NCBI RefSeq assembly: GCF_051960575.1
Contig: NZ_JBQCEE010000101.1
Span: 1 to 18,776, forward strand
Reading direction: 5' to 3'
Length of the DNA: 18,776 nucleotides
From: JBQCEE01 sp051960575
Lineage (GTDB): Bacteria; Actinomycetota; Actinomycetes; Mycobacteriales; Jatrophihabitantaceae
Position 1 is the stretch's first letter. The number at the start of each line of letters is the position of its first letter. Below the pieces are notes generated by a model. The model was not told where the DNA came from. It searched no databases and was given only the letters and a program-made list of their open reading frames with translations. Positions 7,901 through 13,667 of this stretch are shown piece by piece. A program made the position numbers and the translations under genes.

Positions 7901-9476
7901 CGCTGGCCGGGGCGTCGGCGACGACGCCCGCGTCGTTGCCGGTGTCGCCCCAGCAGGTCACGGTCGAGTCGCTCAGCACCGCGCACGCGGCGTGGTCCGT
8001 CGGCGTCACGGACCGCACCCGGGCGGACGGGGCGCCGGTGACGATCGCCGGGACCCCACTCGTGCAGGTCGCCTGCCGGGCGGCCGTGACCCCGCAGACC
8101 GTGCCGGACGCGATGCTGAGCTGCAGCAGCGGCGCGGCCGGCGGCACGAGCGCGTCGGCGCCGAAGCAGACCGGCTGCCCGTCGGCGCCGAGCGCGCAGA
8201 CATCGTCGTCGGTGGCGGTGAGCGCGATGAACGAGCCGGACGGCTCGTGCCCGACGACACCCGGCGCACCGCCGGTGGTGCCGCCCCAGCACCGCACGGT
8301 GCCCCCGACGAGCAGGGCGCAGGCGAACGAGTCGCCGACGACCGCCTGGGTGACGACGGCATCGTCCGGCGGCTGCAGCGCCGCACCCGTCCCGCCCCAG
8401 CAGCGCAGGTGCCCGCCGATCGTGATCGCGCAGGCGTCGAACAGGCCGGCGGCCACGCTGCGCACGGGCTCGGTCGGCGCCGTCCCGGCGAACGGTGAAC
8501 CCCAGCAGACCACGTGCGAATCGGTGGTGACGCCGCAGGTCGAGAGCCCGGATGCCGCGATGCCGGGGTGGCCGAAGTTCTGTCCGGGCACACCGACGGC
8601 GGCGCCCCAGCAGCTGATGCGGCCGTCGCCCTGCAGGCCGCAGGACGTCGCCGAGCCCGCCGCGACCTGCAGGTAGTCGACGCCCACCGGTGGGCTCGTC
8701 TCGCCGTCGGTGTCGACGCCCCAGCACACGGTGCCGCCGTCGGTGCGCGACGCGCACGCGTGCTGCAGGCCGACCGAGACGTGGCGATAGCTGCCCAGCG
8801 GCGGTGTCCAGGTGGACGCGACGGTGGCTGCGGCCGGGACGGCGAAGCACTGCAGCGAGGCGTCGACCGCGAGCGCGCAGGCGGTGTCGCCGGGGCCGAC
8901 GCTCACGTCGGTGAAGCGGCCCGTGGGCGCGGCCGAGGTCGGGACGGCGCCGAAGCAGGTCAGGGTGCCGTCGACACGGACGCCGCACGCGGTGCTGGTG
9001 CCGGTCGCGATGCTGCGGAACGCCCCACCCGGGACGGGCCCCCAGCTGTGCCCCCAGCAGTTCACGGCGCCCCAGGACGCGACGCCGCACCCACCGCCGG
9101 GGGCGGCGCTGACCGTCGCGAAGGTCGTCGACACCGCCGGCGAGACCGCATTGCGACCCCAGCACACCGCGTGCCCGTCGACCGCCAGCGCGCAGGCGGT
9201 GTCGCCGCTCTGCGCCAGCTGCAGATAGGTGCCGGCCGGCGGCGAGAGGACCGGCGACGGCGCGTCGCCCCAGCACGCGATCGAGCCCCCGGCCCGCAGA
9301 CCGCAGCCGGAGCCGCTGCCGGCGGTCACGGTCGCCGCGACGGCACCGCCGGTGCCGTTCACGAACGTCGTGGCGGCGCCGGCGAGCGCCGAGGCCGACG
9401 GGGCGCCGAGCAGGCCGACCACCATCGCCACGACCGCCACGAGCAGGGCGACGACGCGGGCACGCAGGACACGCAC
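4938..9476 (-). CDS. Large secreted RCC1-repeat and Ig-like repeat protein
   Basis: This 1512-residue protein begins with a signal peptide: basic start, hydrophobic residues 8-24, likely cleavage after ASA near residue 30. Residues about 54-560 are 14 RCC1-type repeats of 33-41 residues built on C-x2-3-L/V-x-DG-x3-CWG, each with a cysteine pair about 10 apart. Residues about 570-1080 are six Ig-like repeats of about 85 residues with a conserved GxxYxPxxxxGxSGxP and a later cysteine pair. Two Big_3-like Ig domains follow (about 1081-1260), then a further Ig-like region and a C-terminal domain ending in VHLLTLKVVR. There is no LPxTG motif or C-terminal membrane helix, so it should be exported and not wall-sorted. 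GTG 9476 is chosen because it gives the signal peptide and has AGGTGG 8 bases upstream. Function is unknown; binding or adhesion is inferred from the repeats only. Confidence 0.88.
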   Translation of the reverse strand: MRVLRARVVALLVAVVAMVVGLLGAPSASALAGAATTFVNGTGGAVAATVTAGSGSGCGLRAGGSIACWGDAPSPVLSPPAGTYLQLAQSGDTACALAVDGHAVCWGRNAVSPAVSTTFATVSAAPGGGCGVASWGAVNCWGHSWGPVPGGAFRSIATGTSTACGVRVDGTLTCFGAVPTSAAPTGRFTDVSVGPGDTACALAVDASLQCFAVPAAATVASTWTPPLGSYRHVSVGLQHACASRTDGGTVCWGVDTDGETSPPVGVDYLQVAAGSATSCGLQGDGRISCWGAAVGVPGQNFGHPGIAASGLSTCGVTTDSHVVCWGSPFAGTAPTEPVRSVAAGLFDACAITIGGHLRCWGGTGAALQPPDDAVVTQAVVGDSFACALLVGGTVRCWGGTTGGAPGVVGHEPSGSFIALTATDDDVCALGADGQPVCFGADALVPPAAPLLQLSIASGTVCGVTAARQATCTSGVPAIVTGAPSARVRSVTPTDHAACAVLSDSTVTCWGDTGNDAGVVADAPASVTFAALSSGSGHVCGIVTDGTTFCWGDDSQRKAEGQSLVGQSQYIGVGPAPTGALVGGAPYTPVVTAGASGNPVSVAVDPAATAVCAITGGVVSFLSAGSCILTFTEAGNGDFADAETQQTFAVHPTDGAIVFLSTPPAAVVGGPTYTPVAAGDLSGDPMVYSVDPSSTGCTIDGSGVVSFVHATTCLVVAQQSGHPGVAQQSFTVGRGPQPLAIVDDVSDAQVGTEPYTPHITSGTSGAPITVTTDPSATGCTMDPTGMVTFVHATICTLVATQAGDADHLPSTVRQSFPVAPGLQVLSIISPAPHAGAGGAPYRPVVVAGGSGLPVVLSVGDPAGPCSVNGATIVFSGEGPCTVIANQAGNADWAVASPVQQTFSVDKTPQTMTITSAAPLHATVGDAGYRPAAALGESGNAVLFGVDVPNGACTVAGGLISFVHVGTCTVVAFEPGDAIWADATAEQDITVGQGAQSITIATAPSAGTARTVATVGAIGGPSGRPVTFSVDATSDAGTCSVDPDNGVVALARQGQCVIDVDQAASTDYAAAPTQRVSFPVHPYQPVVTVTTSLDQPVFGQSVTATATVGGGATGTVQFTVDGQDTGLPVPVVQGQAVSGVLTDGLGHAPSAGPHVVGATFAPADPAVDAPSSGTQPLTVGQAGTTTVLQVRPSTVVAVVSAVDPGAGTPTGSAAFLLDGRTALGSAPLVHGVATLAATLPTGIHHVSVSYGGDGDFLASGDSTARTDPTVTATVSSLVPRTLSGWYRSAVSITFTCTPGSGALLDPCPSPVVLSTDGAGQSVTRTVHADDGGLAVVTVPNIAIDRTAPAITVRGVRGGATYLGAAPKATCTGSDTASGVASCSVSTRLAGTTVTYRATASDRAGNSRTVTGTYTVLPYFVAGVTPVKGVSAVRAGHSYKLMAVGPAAPRWLAPVASPRRPSGSGAAMARAGVLGGDPAWSATLTIRSTMRVNSVWIVGVKVGGVVHLLTLKVVR
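5700..6239 (-). repeat. Two Big_3-like Ig domains (within the secreted protein)
   Basis: Two units resembling bacterial Ig-like domain 3 are encoded here. The first has the pattern FGQSVTATATV...GTVQFTVDG and the second has GTPTGSAAFLLDG...HHVSVSYGGDGDF. These are usual in surface and secreted actinobacterial proteins as spacers or binding modules. The second unit is shorter at its start than the first. Confidence 0.7.
6240..7770 (-). repeat. Six tandem Ig-like repeats of about 255 bp (within the secreted protein)
   Basis: Six consecutive units of about 85 codons share an opening hydrophobic strand, a YTP or YRP motif, SGxP, a cysteine before a hydrophobic VSF strand, a second cysteine in a G/TxC motif, then QxG and a closing QxxF.V. 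They are diverged at the protein level, so they are old repeats and not a recent amplification. The sixth unit lacks the YxP motif. Confidence 0.78.
7797..9317 (-). repeat. Fourteen tandem RCC1-like repeats (within the secreted protein)
   Basis: Fourteen units average about 108 bp. Most keep C...DG...CWG. Unit 5 ends CFA, unit 11 CFG and unit 12 has CTSG instead of CWG. RCC1 repeats form seven-bladed propellers, so fourteen units would make two propellers. They are shorter than the roughly 50 residues typical of eukaryotic RCC1 blades. Confidence 0.8.
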
Positions 9477-9616
9477 AGGGGACCACCTTCGGCACTGCCC
9501 CGCTTCCGTCCCGCCCGACCGGCGCGCAGCACGCCGCGCACCCGGTCGCAGCGATCGTCGCGCGGGACGGCCCGCCGCCGGGACGGGGCGCCGGTCGACC
9601 GAGCGTCCCGGCCCGC

Positions 9617-9632
9617 CGGGACCTTCGTCCCG
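9617..9632. promoter_or_regulatory. DosR-like palindromic operator
   Basis: CGGGACCTTCGTCCCG has perfect GGGAC/GTCCC arms with a 4-base spacer. That is the same arm sequence and spacing as the mycobacterial DosR (DevR) box core, GGGACTWWAGTCCC, though the spacer differs. Its centre lies about 48 bases upstream of the TfoX-like start at 9673, where a response regulator could activate a leaderless transcript. The match is by eye, and the regulator is not in this window. Confidence 0.4.
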
Positions 9633-9659
9633 ATCGGCGGCGTTGTCGGTGGTGGTCCC

Positions 9660-9665
9660 GATACT
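9660..9665 (+). promoter_or_regulatory. Possible -10 box for the TfoX-like gene
   Basis: GATACT ends 7 bases before the ATG at 9673, matching the spacing seen at the other leaderless candidates. The first base departs from TANNNT, so this is weaker than the boxes at 1037, 4902 and 12764. Confidence 0.4.
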
Positions 9666-9672
9666 GCTCGGC

Positions 9673-10002
9673 ATGGCGTACGACGAGGAACTGGCCGAGC
9701 GCCTGCGGGCGCTCGTCGCCCGCGAAGCCGGGTTGCACGAGCGGCGGATGTTCGGCGGGCTCGCGTTCCTGCTCCGCGGCCATCTGGCGGTGTCGGTCAG
9801 CGGCCGGGGCGGGTTGCTGCTGCGGTGCGATCCCGCCCGCACCGACGAACTGGTCGCCGCCCCTGTCGCGTCGCGGTTCGAGATGCGCGGCCGCCCGATG
9901 GGCGGCTGGCTGCGGGTCGAGGTGTCCGGCCTCGACGACGCGGCACTGGCCGAGTGGGTCGCGATCGGCGTGACCCACGCCCGCTCGCTGCCACCGAAGT
10001 GA
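9673..10002 (+). CDS. TfoX/Sxy N-terminal-domain protein
   Basis: A 109-residue protein matching the TfoX N-terminal domain alone: ELAERLRALV near residue 6, the RRMFGGLAFLLRGHLAVSV block at 24-42, and RPMGGWLRV near 74-82. In gamma-proteobacteria, Sxy/TfoX has this domain plus a second one and acts with CRP in competence and sugar regulation. Stand-alone N-terminal-domain proteins are common in actinobacteria and have no established role, so a competence function should not be assumed. ATG 9673 is chosen because it starts the domain and has a -10-like box 7 bases before it. It is a single gene between the half-site-rich region and the tandem palindromes. Confidence 0.88.
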   Translation: MAYDEELAERLRALVAREAGLHERRMFGGLAFLLRGHLAVSVSGRGGLLLRCDPARTDELVAAPVASRFEMRGRPMGGWLRVEVSGLDDAALAEWVAIGVTHARSLPPK

Positions 10003-10021
10003 CGGCGCGCACCCGCCGCAA

Positions 10022-10135
10022 GTGGATCGTGTGCAGGACGCGCCGGGGACGCCGGCGGGTCTGCACATGATCAACATGCGCGTCCCGATCATGTGCATGG
10101 CGCGCGGGAGGGTCCGGCGCGTCTGCACATGATCG
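10022..10135. repeat. Two 62-bp tandem palindromic units
   Basis: Four related 11-mers alternate in orientation: GATCGTGTGCA (10025), TGCACATGATC (10062), GATCATGTGCA (10087) and TGCACATGATC (10124). Both the forward pair and the reverse pair are exactly 62 bases apart, so this is a tandem duplication of one imperfect palindrome. Each unit (10022-10075 and 10086-10135) folds as a hairpin whose stem continues into GC-rich inner arms around a short loop. It lies between two convergent genes, so it may serve as a transcription terminator for both, or be a REP-like mobile palindrome. Confidence 0.85.
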
Positions 10136-10171
10136 GCATGGCGGCTCGGGCGCGCGGTGTCGGTGGGTCGG

Positions 10172-10747
10172 CTACCAGGCGGCGGCGAGCTGCTCGCGGG
10201 CGTCCGACAGCAACTGGGGCAGCACGCGGGTGTGCGCGACGACGGGCATGAAGTTGGTGTCGCCGCCCCAGCGCGGGATGACGTGCTGGTGCAGGTGCGC
10301 GGCGATGCCGGCACCGGCGATCGAGCCCTGGTTCATGCCGAGGTTGAAGCCGTGCGGCGCCATCGCCTTGCGCACCGTGTGCATCGCGTGCTGGGTGAAC
10401 TCGCCGAACTCGATCATCTCGTCGCGCTCGAGGTCGGTGTACTCGGCGATGTGCCGGTACGGGACGACCATGAGGTGCCCCGAGTTGTACGGGTAGAGGT
10501 TCAGCACCGCGTACACGAGCGAGCCGCGCGCGACGACGAGCCCGTCGGCGTCCGAGCGGGTCGGCGCCGCGCAGAACGGGCAGTCGTCCCCCGCCTCGGC
10601 GTGCGCCGGCTTGCCGCCGCCCTGGATGTAGACCATGCGGTGCGGCGTCCAGAGCCGGCCGAAGCCGTCGGGCTCGCCGGCGAAGGCCGACGCGGGCTCG
10701 CTGACGACCGGGTCGACGTGCGTGGTGTCGTCGTGCCGATCGCTCAT
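10172..10747 (-). CDS. HIT-family hydrolase/phosphorylase, AP4A phosphorylase type
   Basis: A 191-residue histidine-triad protein. The triad HLHQHVIPRW is at residues 151-160, with H153 or H155 carrying the nucleotidyl transfer. The NLYPYNSGHLMVVPYRH block (83-99) is typical of this branch, and CPFC (56-59) suggests a zinc site. It resembles mycobacterial Rv2613c, reported as a diadenosine tetraphosphate phosphorylase, and as there it lies directly after thrS. Its ATG overlaps the thrS stop by four bases (ATGA), so the two are translationally coupled. In mycobacteria pgsA follows; here the gene is followed by the tandem palindromes and a convergent gene, so the usual phospholipid cluster is absent at this place. 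Confidence 0.92.
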   Translation of the reverse strand: MSDRHDDTTHVDPVVSEPASAFAGEPDGFGRLWTPHRMVYIQGGGKPAHAEAGDDCPFCAAPTRSDADGLVVARGSLVYAVLNLYPYNSGHLMVVPYRHIAEYTDLERDEMIEFGEFTQHAMHTVRKAMAPHGFNLGMNQGSIAGAGIAAHLHQHVIPRWGGDTNFMPVVAHTRVLPQLLSDAREQLAAAW

Positions 10748-12756
10748 CCGAGCAGCTCGGCGCTCGGCGACGCGTTCACCCGCCGGGCCACGAAGTCGGC
10801 CACCTCGTCGACCGCCGCGGCGACGGGGATGCCGTTGCGCTGCGAGCCGTCGCGGTACCGGAACGAGACCGCCCCGGCCTCCTGGTCGGCGGCGCCGGCG
10901 ATGAGCATGAACGGCACCTTCGACTTCTGCGCGGTGCGGATCTTCTTCTGCATGCGGTCGTCACCCGCGTCGACCTCGACCCGGATGCCGCGCGCCTCGA
11001 GCTGCGTCGCGACCTCGCGGAGGTACGGCACCTGCTCCTCGGTGATCGGGATGCCGACGACCTGCACCGGCGACAGCCAGGCGGGGAACGCGCCCGCGTA
11101 GTGCTCGGTGAGCACGCCGACGAACCGCTCGATCGAGCCGAAGAGCGCGCGGTGGATCATGATCGGCCGGTGCCGCTCGCCGTCGGCACCCTGGTAGCTG
11201 AGGTCGAACCGCTCGGGCAGGTTGAAGTCGAGCTGGATCGTCGACATCTGCCAGGTGCGCCCGATCGCGTCCTTCGCCTGCACCGAGATCTTCGGGCCGT
11301 AGAAGGCCGCGCCGCCGGGGTCGGGCACGAGCTCGAGCCCCGACTCGGCCGCCACCCGGGCGAGGGTGTCGGTGGCGCGTTCCCAGATCTCGTCCGACCC
11401 GACGTACTTCTCCGGGTTCTTGCTCGACAGCTCGAGGTAGAAGTCGTCGAGCCCGTAGTCCTTGAGCAGGTCGAGGACGAAGGTGAGCAGCTTCTTCAGC
11501 TCCGACTCGACCTGGTCGTCGGTGACGTAGATGTGCGCGTCGTCCTGCGTCATGCCGCGCACGCGGGTGAGGCCGTGGATGACGCCGGACTTCTCGTAGC
11601 GGTAGACGGTGCCGAACTCGAACATGCGCAGCGGCAGCTCGCGGTAGCTGCGCCCGCGCGCCCGGAAGATCAGGCAGTGCATCGGGCAGTTCATCGGCTT
11701 GAGGTAGTAGTCCTGGCCCGGCTTGCGCACCACGCCGTCAGCGTCGCGCTCCTCGTCCAGGTGCATGGCCGGGAACATGCCGTCGGCGTACCAGTCGAGG
11801 TGACCCGAGATCTCGTAGAGCATCCCCTTGGTGATGTGCGGGGTGTTCACGAACTCGTAGCCGGCCTCGACGTGCTTGGCGCGCGAGTAGTCCTCGAGCG
11901 CCTTGCGCAGCACGCCGCCCTTGGGGTGGAAGACCGCGAGGCCCGAGCCGAGTTCGTCCGGGAAGCTGAAGAGGTCGAGCTCCTGGCCCAGCTTGCGGTG
12001 GTCGCGCTTGGCGGCCTCCTCGAGCCGGGCGAGGTACGCCTTGAGGTCGTCGCGCGACGCCCACGCGGTGCCGTAGATGCGCTGCAGCTGCTCGTTCTTC
12101 TCGCTGCCGCGCCAGTACGCGGCCGCGCTGCGCATCAGCTTGAACGCCGGGATGCGCCGCGTGGTCGGCAGGTGCGGGCCGCGGCAGAGGTCGGTCCAGA
12201 CGAGGTCGCCCGACCTCGCGTCGAGGTTGTCGTACATGGTGAGGCCACCGGCCCCGACTTCCGTCGCCTCGTCACCCGTGGCCGACGACTTCAGCCCGAT
12301 GAGCTCGAGCTTGAACTTCTCGTGCGCGAGCTCGCGACGCGCCTGCTCGTCGTCGATCGGACGCCGGTGGAAGCGCTGCCCCGCCTTGACGATGTCGCCC
12401 ATCTTCTTCTCGAGGGCGGCGAGGTCGTCCGGCGTGAACGGCTTGTCGGGCAGGAAGTCGTAGTAGAAGCCGTCGGTGATCGGCGGCCCGATGCCGAGCA
12501 GCGTGCCGGGGAAGAGATCCTGCACCGCCTGCGCGAGCACGTGCGCGGTCGAGTGCCGCAGCACCGCGAGGCCGTCGGGCGACGACGCGGCGACCGGCTC
12601 GACGTCGGTGTCCGTGTCGGGCACCCACTCGAGGTCGCGCAGCGTGCCGTCGGCGTCGCGGACGACGACGGCGCCGTCCGGGCCGTTGAGGTCGACGCCC
12701 GCGGCGCGCAGTGCGTCCTCGGCCGAACTCCCGGCCGCCACCCGTACCGCATCCAT
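10744..12756 (-). CDS. thrS: Threonyl-tRNA synthetase
   Basis: Class II aminoacyl-tRNA synthetase that charges tRNA-Thr; 670 residues, normal length. A TGS-like N-terminal domain (about 1-60) is followed by the editing domain with HSTAH at 68-72 and the CRGPHLP motif. The catalytic core contains the motif YYLKPMNCPMHCLIF and the motif 2 region RMFEFGTVYRYEKSGVIHGL. The C-terminal anticodon-binding domain ends in ASPSAELLG. ATG 12756 is chosen because it begins the TGS domain and has TAGGTT 7 bases upstream; the frame is open further upstream but overlaps the divergent promoter. I see no T-box leader, and a leaderless transcript would exclude one. It is coupled to the HIT gene by an ATGA overlap. 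Confidence 0.98.
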   Translation of the reverse strand: MDAVRVAAGSSAEDALRAAGVDLNGPDGAVVVRDADGTLRDLEWVPDTDTDVEPVAASSPDGLAVLRHSTAHVLAQAVQDLFPGTLLGIGPPITDGFYYDFLPDKPFTPDDLAALEKKMGDIVKAGQRFHRRPIDDEQARRELAHEKFKLELIGLKSSATGDEATEVGAGGLTMYDNLDARSGDLVWTDLCRGPHLPTTRRIPAFKLMRSAAAYWRGSEKNEQLQRIYGTAWASRDDLKAYLARLEEAAKRDHRKLGQELDLFSFPDELGSGLAVFHPKGGVLRKALEDYSRAKHVEAGYEFVNTPHITKGMLYEISGHLDWYADGMFPAMHLDEERDADGVVRKPGQDYYLKPMNCPMHCLIFRARGRSYRELPLRMFEFGTVYRYEKSGVIHGLTRVRGMTQDDAHIYVTDDQVESELKKLLTFVLDLLKDYGLDDFYLELSSKNPEKYVGSDEIWERATDTLARVAAESGLELVPDPGGAAFYGPKISVQAKDAIGRTWQMSTIQLDFNLPERFDLSYQGADGERHRPIMIHRALFGSIERFVGVLTEHYAGAFPAWLSPVQVVGIPITEEQVPYLREVATQLEARGIRVEVDAGDDRMQKKIRTAQKSKVPFMLIAGAADQEAGAVSFRYRDGSQRNGIPVAAAVDEVADFVARRVNASPSAELLG

Positions 12757-12763
12757 GACCGCA

Positions 12764-12769
12764 AACCTA
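12764..12769 (-). promoter_or_regulatory. -10 box for a leaderless thrS transcript
   Basis: TAGGTT on the minus strand is separated by exactly 7 bases from the ATG at 12756. It lies back to back with the divergent promoter at 12810, only about 40 bases away. I see no strong -35 box for either. Confidence 0.6.
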
Positions 12770-12809
12770 GTGCACGGCGCGGATCGACTTCGGTCACGGG
12801 ATTCGTCCC

Positions 12810-12815
12810 TAGGAT
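12810..12815 (+). promoter_or_regulatory. -10 box for the scramblase-like gene
   Basis: TAGGAT lies 6 bases before the ATG at 12822, consistent with leaderless transcription. No Shine-Dalgarno sequence is present between the box and the start codon, which supports that reading. Confidence 0.58.
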
Positions 12816-12821
12816 GCGCGC

Positions 12822-13667
12822 ATGACGAACTACGGAGCACCGCCGAGCTCGCCCGCCGGGTGGTACGCCGACCCCCTCGGCCGCCACGAGATGCGCTACT
12901 ACGACGGCGCGCAATGGACGGAGCACGTCTCGTCGCACGGGCGGCAGTCGGTCGACCCGCCCGTCGGCGGCAGCCACGTGCCCACGGTGCAGCGCGACCC
13001 GAGCAAGGTGCAGCAGGACGTGCAGCGCGCGGGTCAGGCCGGCGTCGCGGCGTGGCAACCGGGCAGCGGGTCGGTGTTCACCGAGCCGATCCTGGTGGTG
13101 AACCAGAAGGCGAAGCTGATCGAGGTCAACAACGAGTACGCGATCTACGACCAGCACGCCCGGCAGATCGCCGCGGTGCGCGAGGTGGGGCAGAGCGCGA
13201 TGAAGAAGGCCGTGCGCCTGCTGACCTCCTACGACCAGTACCTGACGCACAAGCTGCAGGTCGTCGACATGACCGGCACGCCGCTGCTCACGCTGACGCG
13301 TCCGGCGAAGGTCATGAAGTCGCGCATCATCGTGCAGGACCCGGCCGGCTACGAGCTCGGCCAGATCGTGCAGCAGAACGTCTTCGGCAAGATCCGGTTC
13401 AGCCTCGAGTCGGGCGGCCACACCTGGGGCTCGATCAACGCCGAGAACTGGCGGGCGTGGAACTTCAGCATCCAGGACCACACCGGCGCCGAGATCGCCC
13501 GCGTCACCAAGACGTGGGAGGGGCTGGCGAAGACGATGTTCACCACCGCCGACAACTACGTCGTGCAGGTGCACCGGCAGCTCGAGGAGCCGCTGCGCTC
13601 GCTCGTCGTCGCGTCGGCACTGTCGATCGACACCGCGCTCAAGCAGGACTCGCGCGGCTTCGGATGA
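12822..13667 (+). CDS. DUF2510 plus scramblase/LURP-one-like protein
   Basis: A 281-residue protein. Residues 10-40 (SPAGWYADPLGRHEMRYYDGAQWTEHV) are a DUF2510 module, typical of actinobacterial membrane-associated proteins. After a linker, residues about 85-275 form a phospholipid scramblase/LURP-one-related beta-barrel-like domain: FTEPILVVNQKAKLIEV..., a central ...ALLTLTRP-like strand at residues 150-165, and a hydrophobic terminal helix VVASALSIDTAL. No signal peptide or strong membrane helix is seen apart from that C-terminal segment. Bacterial members have no proven scramblase activity, so this is a family label and not a function. Its stop overlaps the next ATG by 4 bases (ATGA). Confidence 0.85.
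   Translation: MTNYGAPPSSPAGWYADPLGRHEMRYYDGAQWTEHVSSHGRQSVDPPVGGSHVPTVQRDPSKVQQDVQRAGQAGVAAWQPGSGSVFTEPILVVNQKAKLIEVNNEYAIYDQHARQIAAVREVGQSAMKKAVRLLTSYDQYLTHKLQVVDMTGTPLLTLTRPAKVMKSRIIVQDPAGYELGQIVQQNVFGKIRFSLESGGHTWGSINAENWRAWNFSIQDHTGAEIARVTKTWEGLAKTMFTTADNYVVQVHRQLEEPLRSLVVASALSIDTALKQDSRGFG

Larger units (their letters stand above)
9477..9672. promoter_or_regulatory. Divergent intergenic region with GGGAC/GTCCC half-sites
   Basis: This gap between the secreted repeat protein and the divergent TfoX-like gene contains seven GGGAC or GTCCC pentamers, starting at 9508, 9564, 9580, 9605, 9618, 9627 and 9655. Two pairs are arranged as inverted repeats: GCCGGGACG (9577-9585) with CGTCCCGGC (9604-9612), and the box at 9617-9632. 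No clear promoter for the minus-strand gene was found. Confidence 0.5.

Noticed and set aside
5502..8498. A plus-strand open frame of almost 1000 codons opposite the secreted repeat protein
   Set aside because: It is Arg/Gly/Asp-rich with no recognisable domain and mirrors the third-position GC bias of the true gene on the other strand.
6240..9317. Regularly spaced repeats considered as a CRISPR array
   Set aside because: The repeats are of protein-domain size, diverged at the DNA level, and lie within one long coding frame.
9673..10002. Competence regulator function for the TfoX-like protein
   Set aside because: Only the N-terminal domain is present, and no competence genes or CRP-S context are visible in the window.
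10022..10135. Tandem palindromes considered as a small RNA or tRNA gene
   Set aside because: They show no tRNA cloverleaf or conserved tRNA loops and no clear promoter; a palindromic repeat or terminator explains them better.
12757..12821. A T-box or other riboswitch before thrS
   Set aside because: Only 65 bases separate the two divergent starts and the thrS -10 box is 7 bases from the ATG, leaving no leader.
11101..12825. A long plus-strand open frame opposite thrS
   Set aside because: It is the antisense of an unmistakable threonyl-tRNA synthetase; its composition is Val/Glu/Arg-rich and shows no family.
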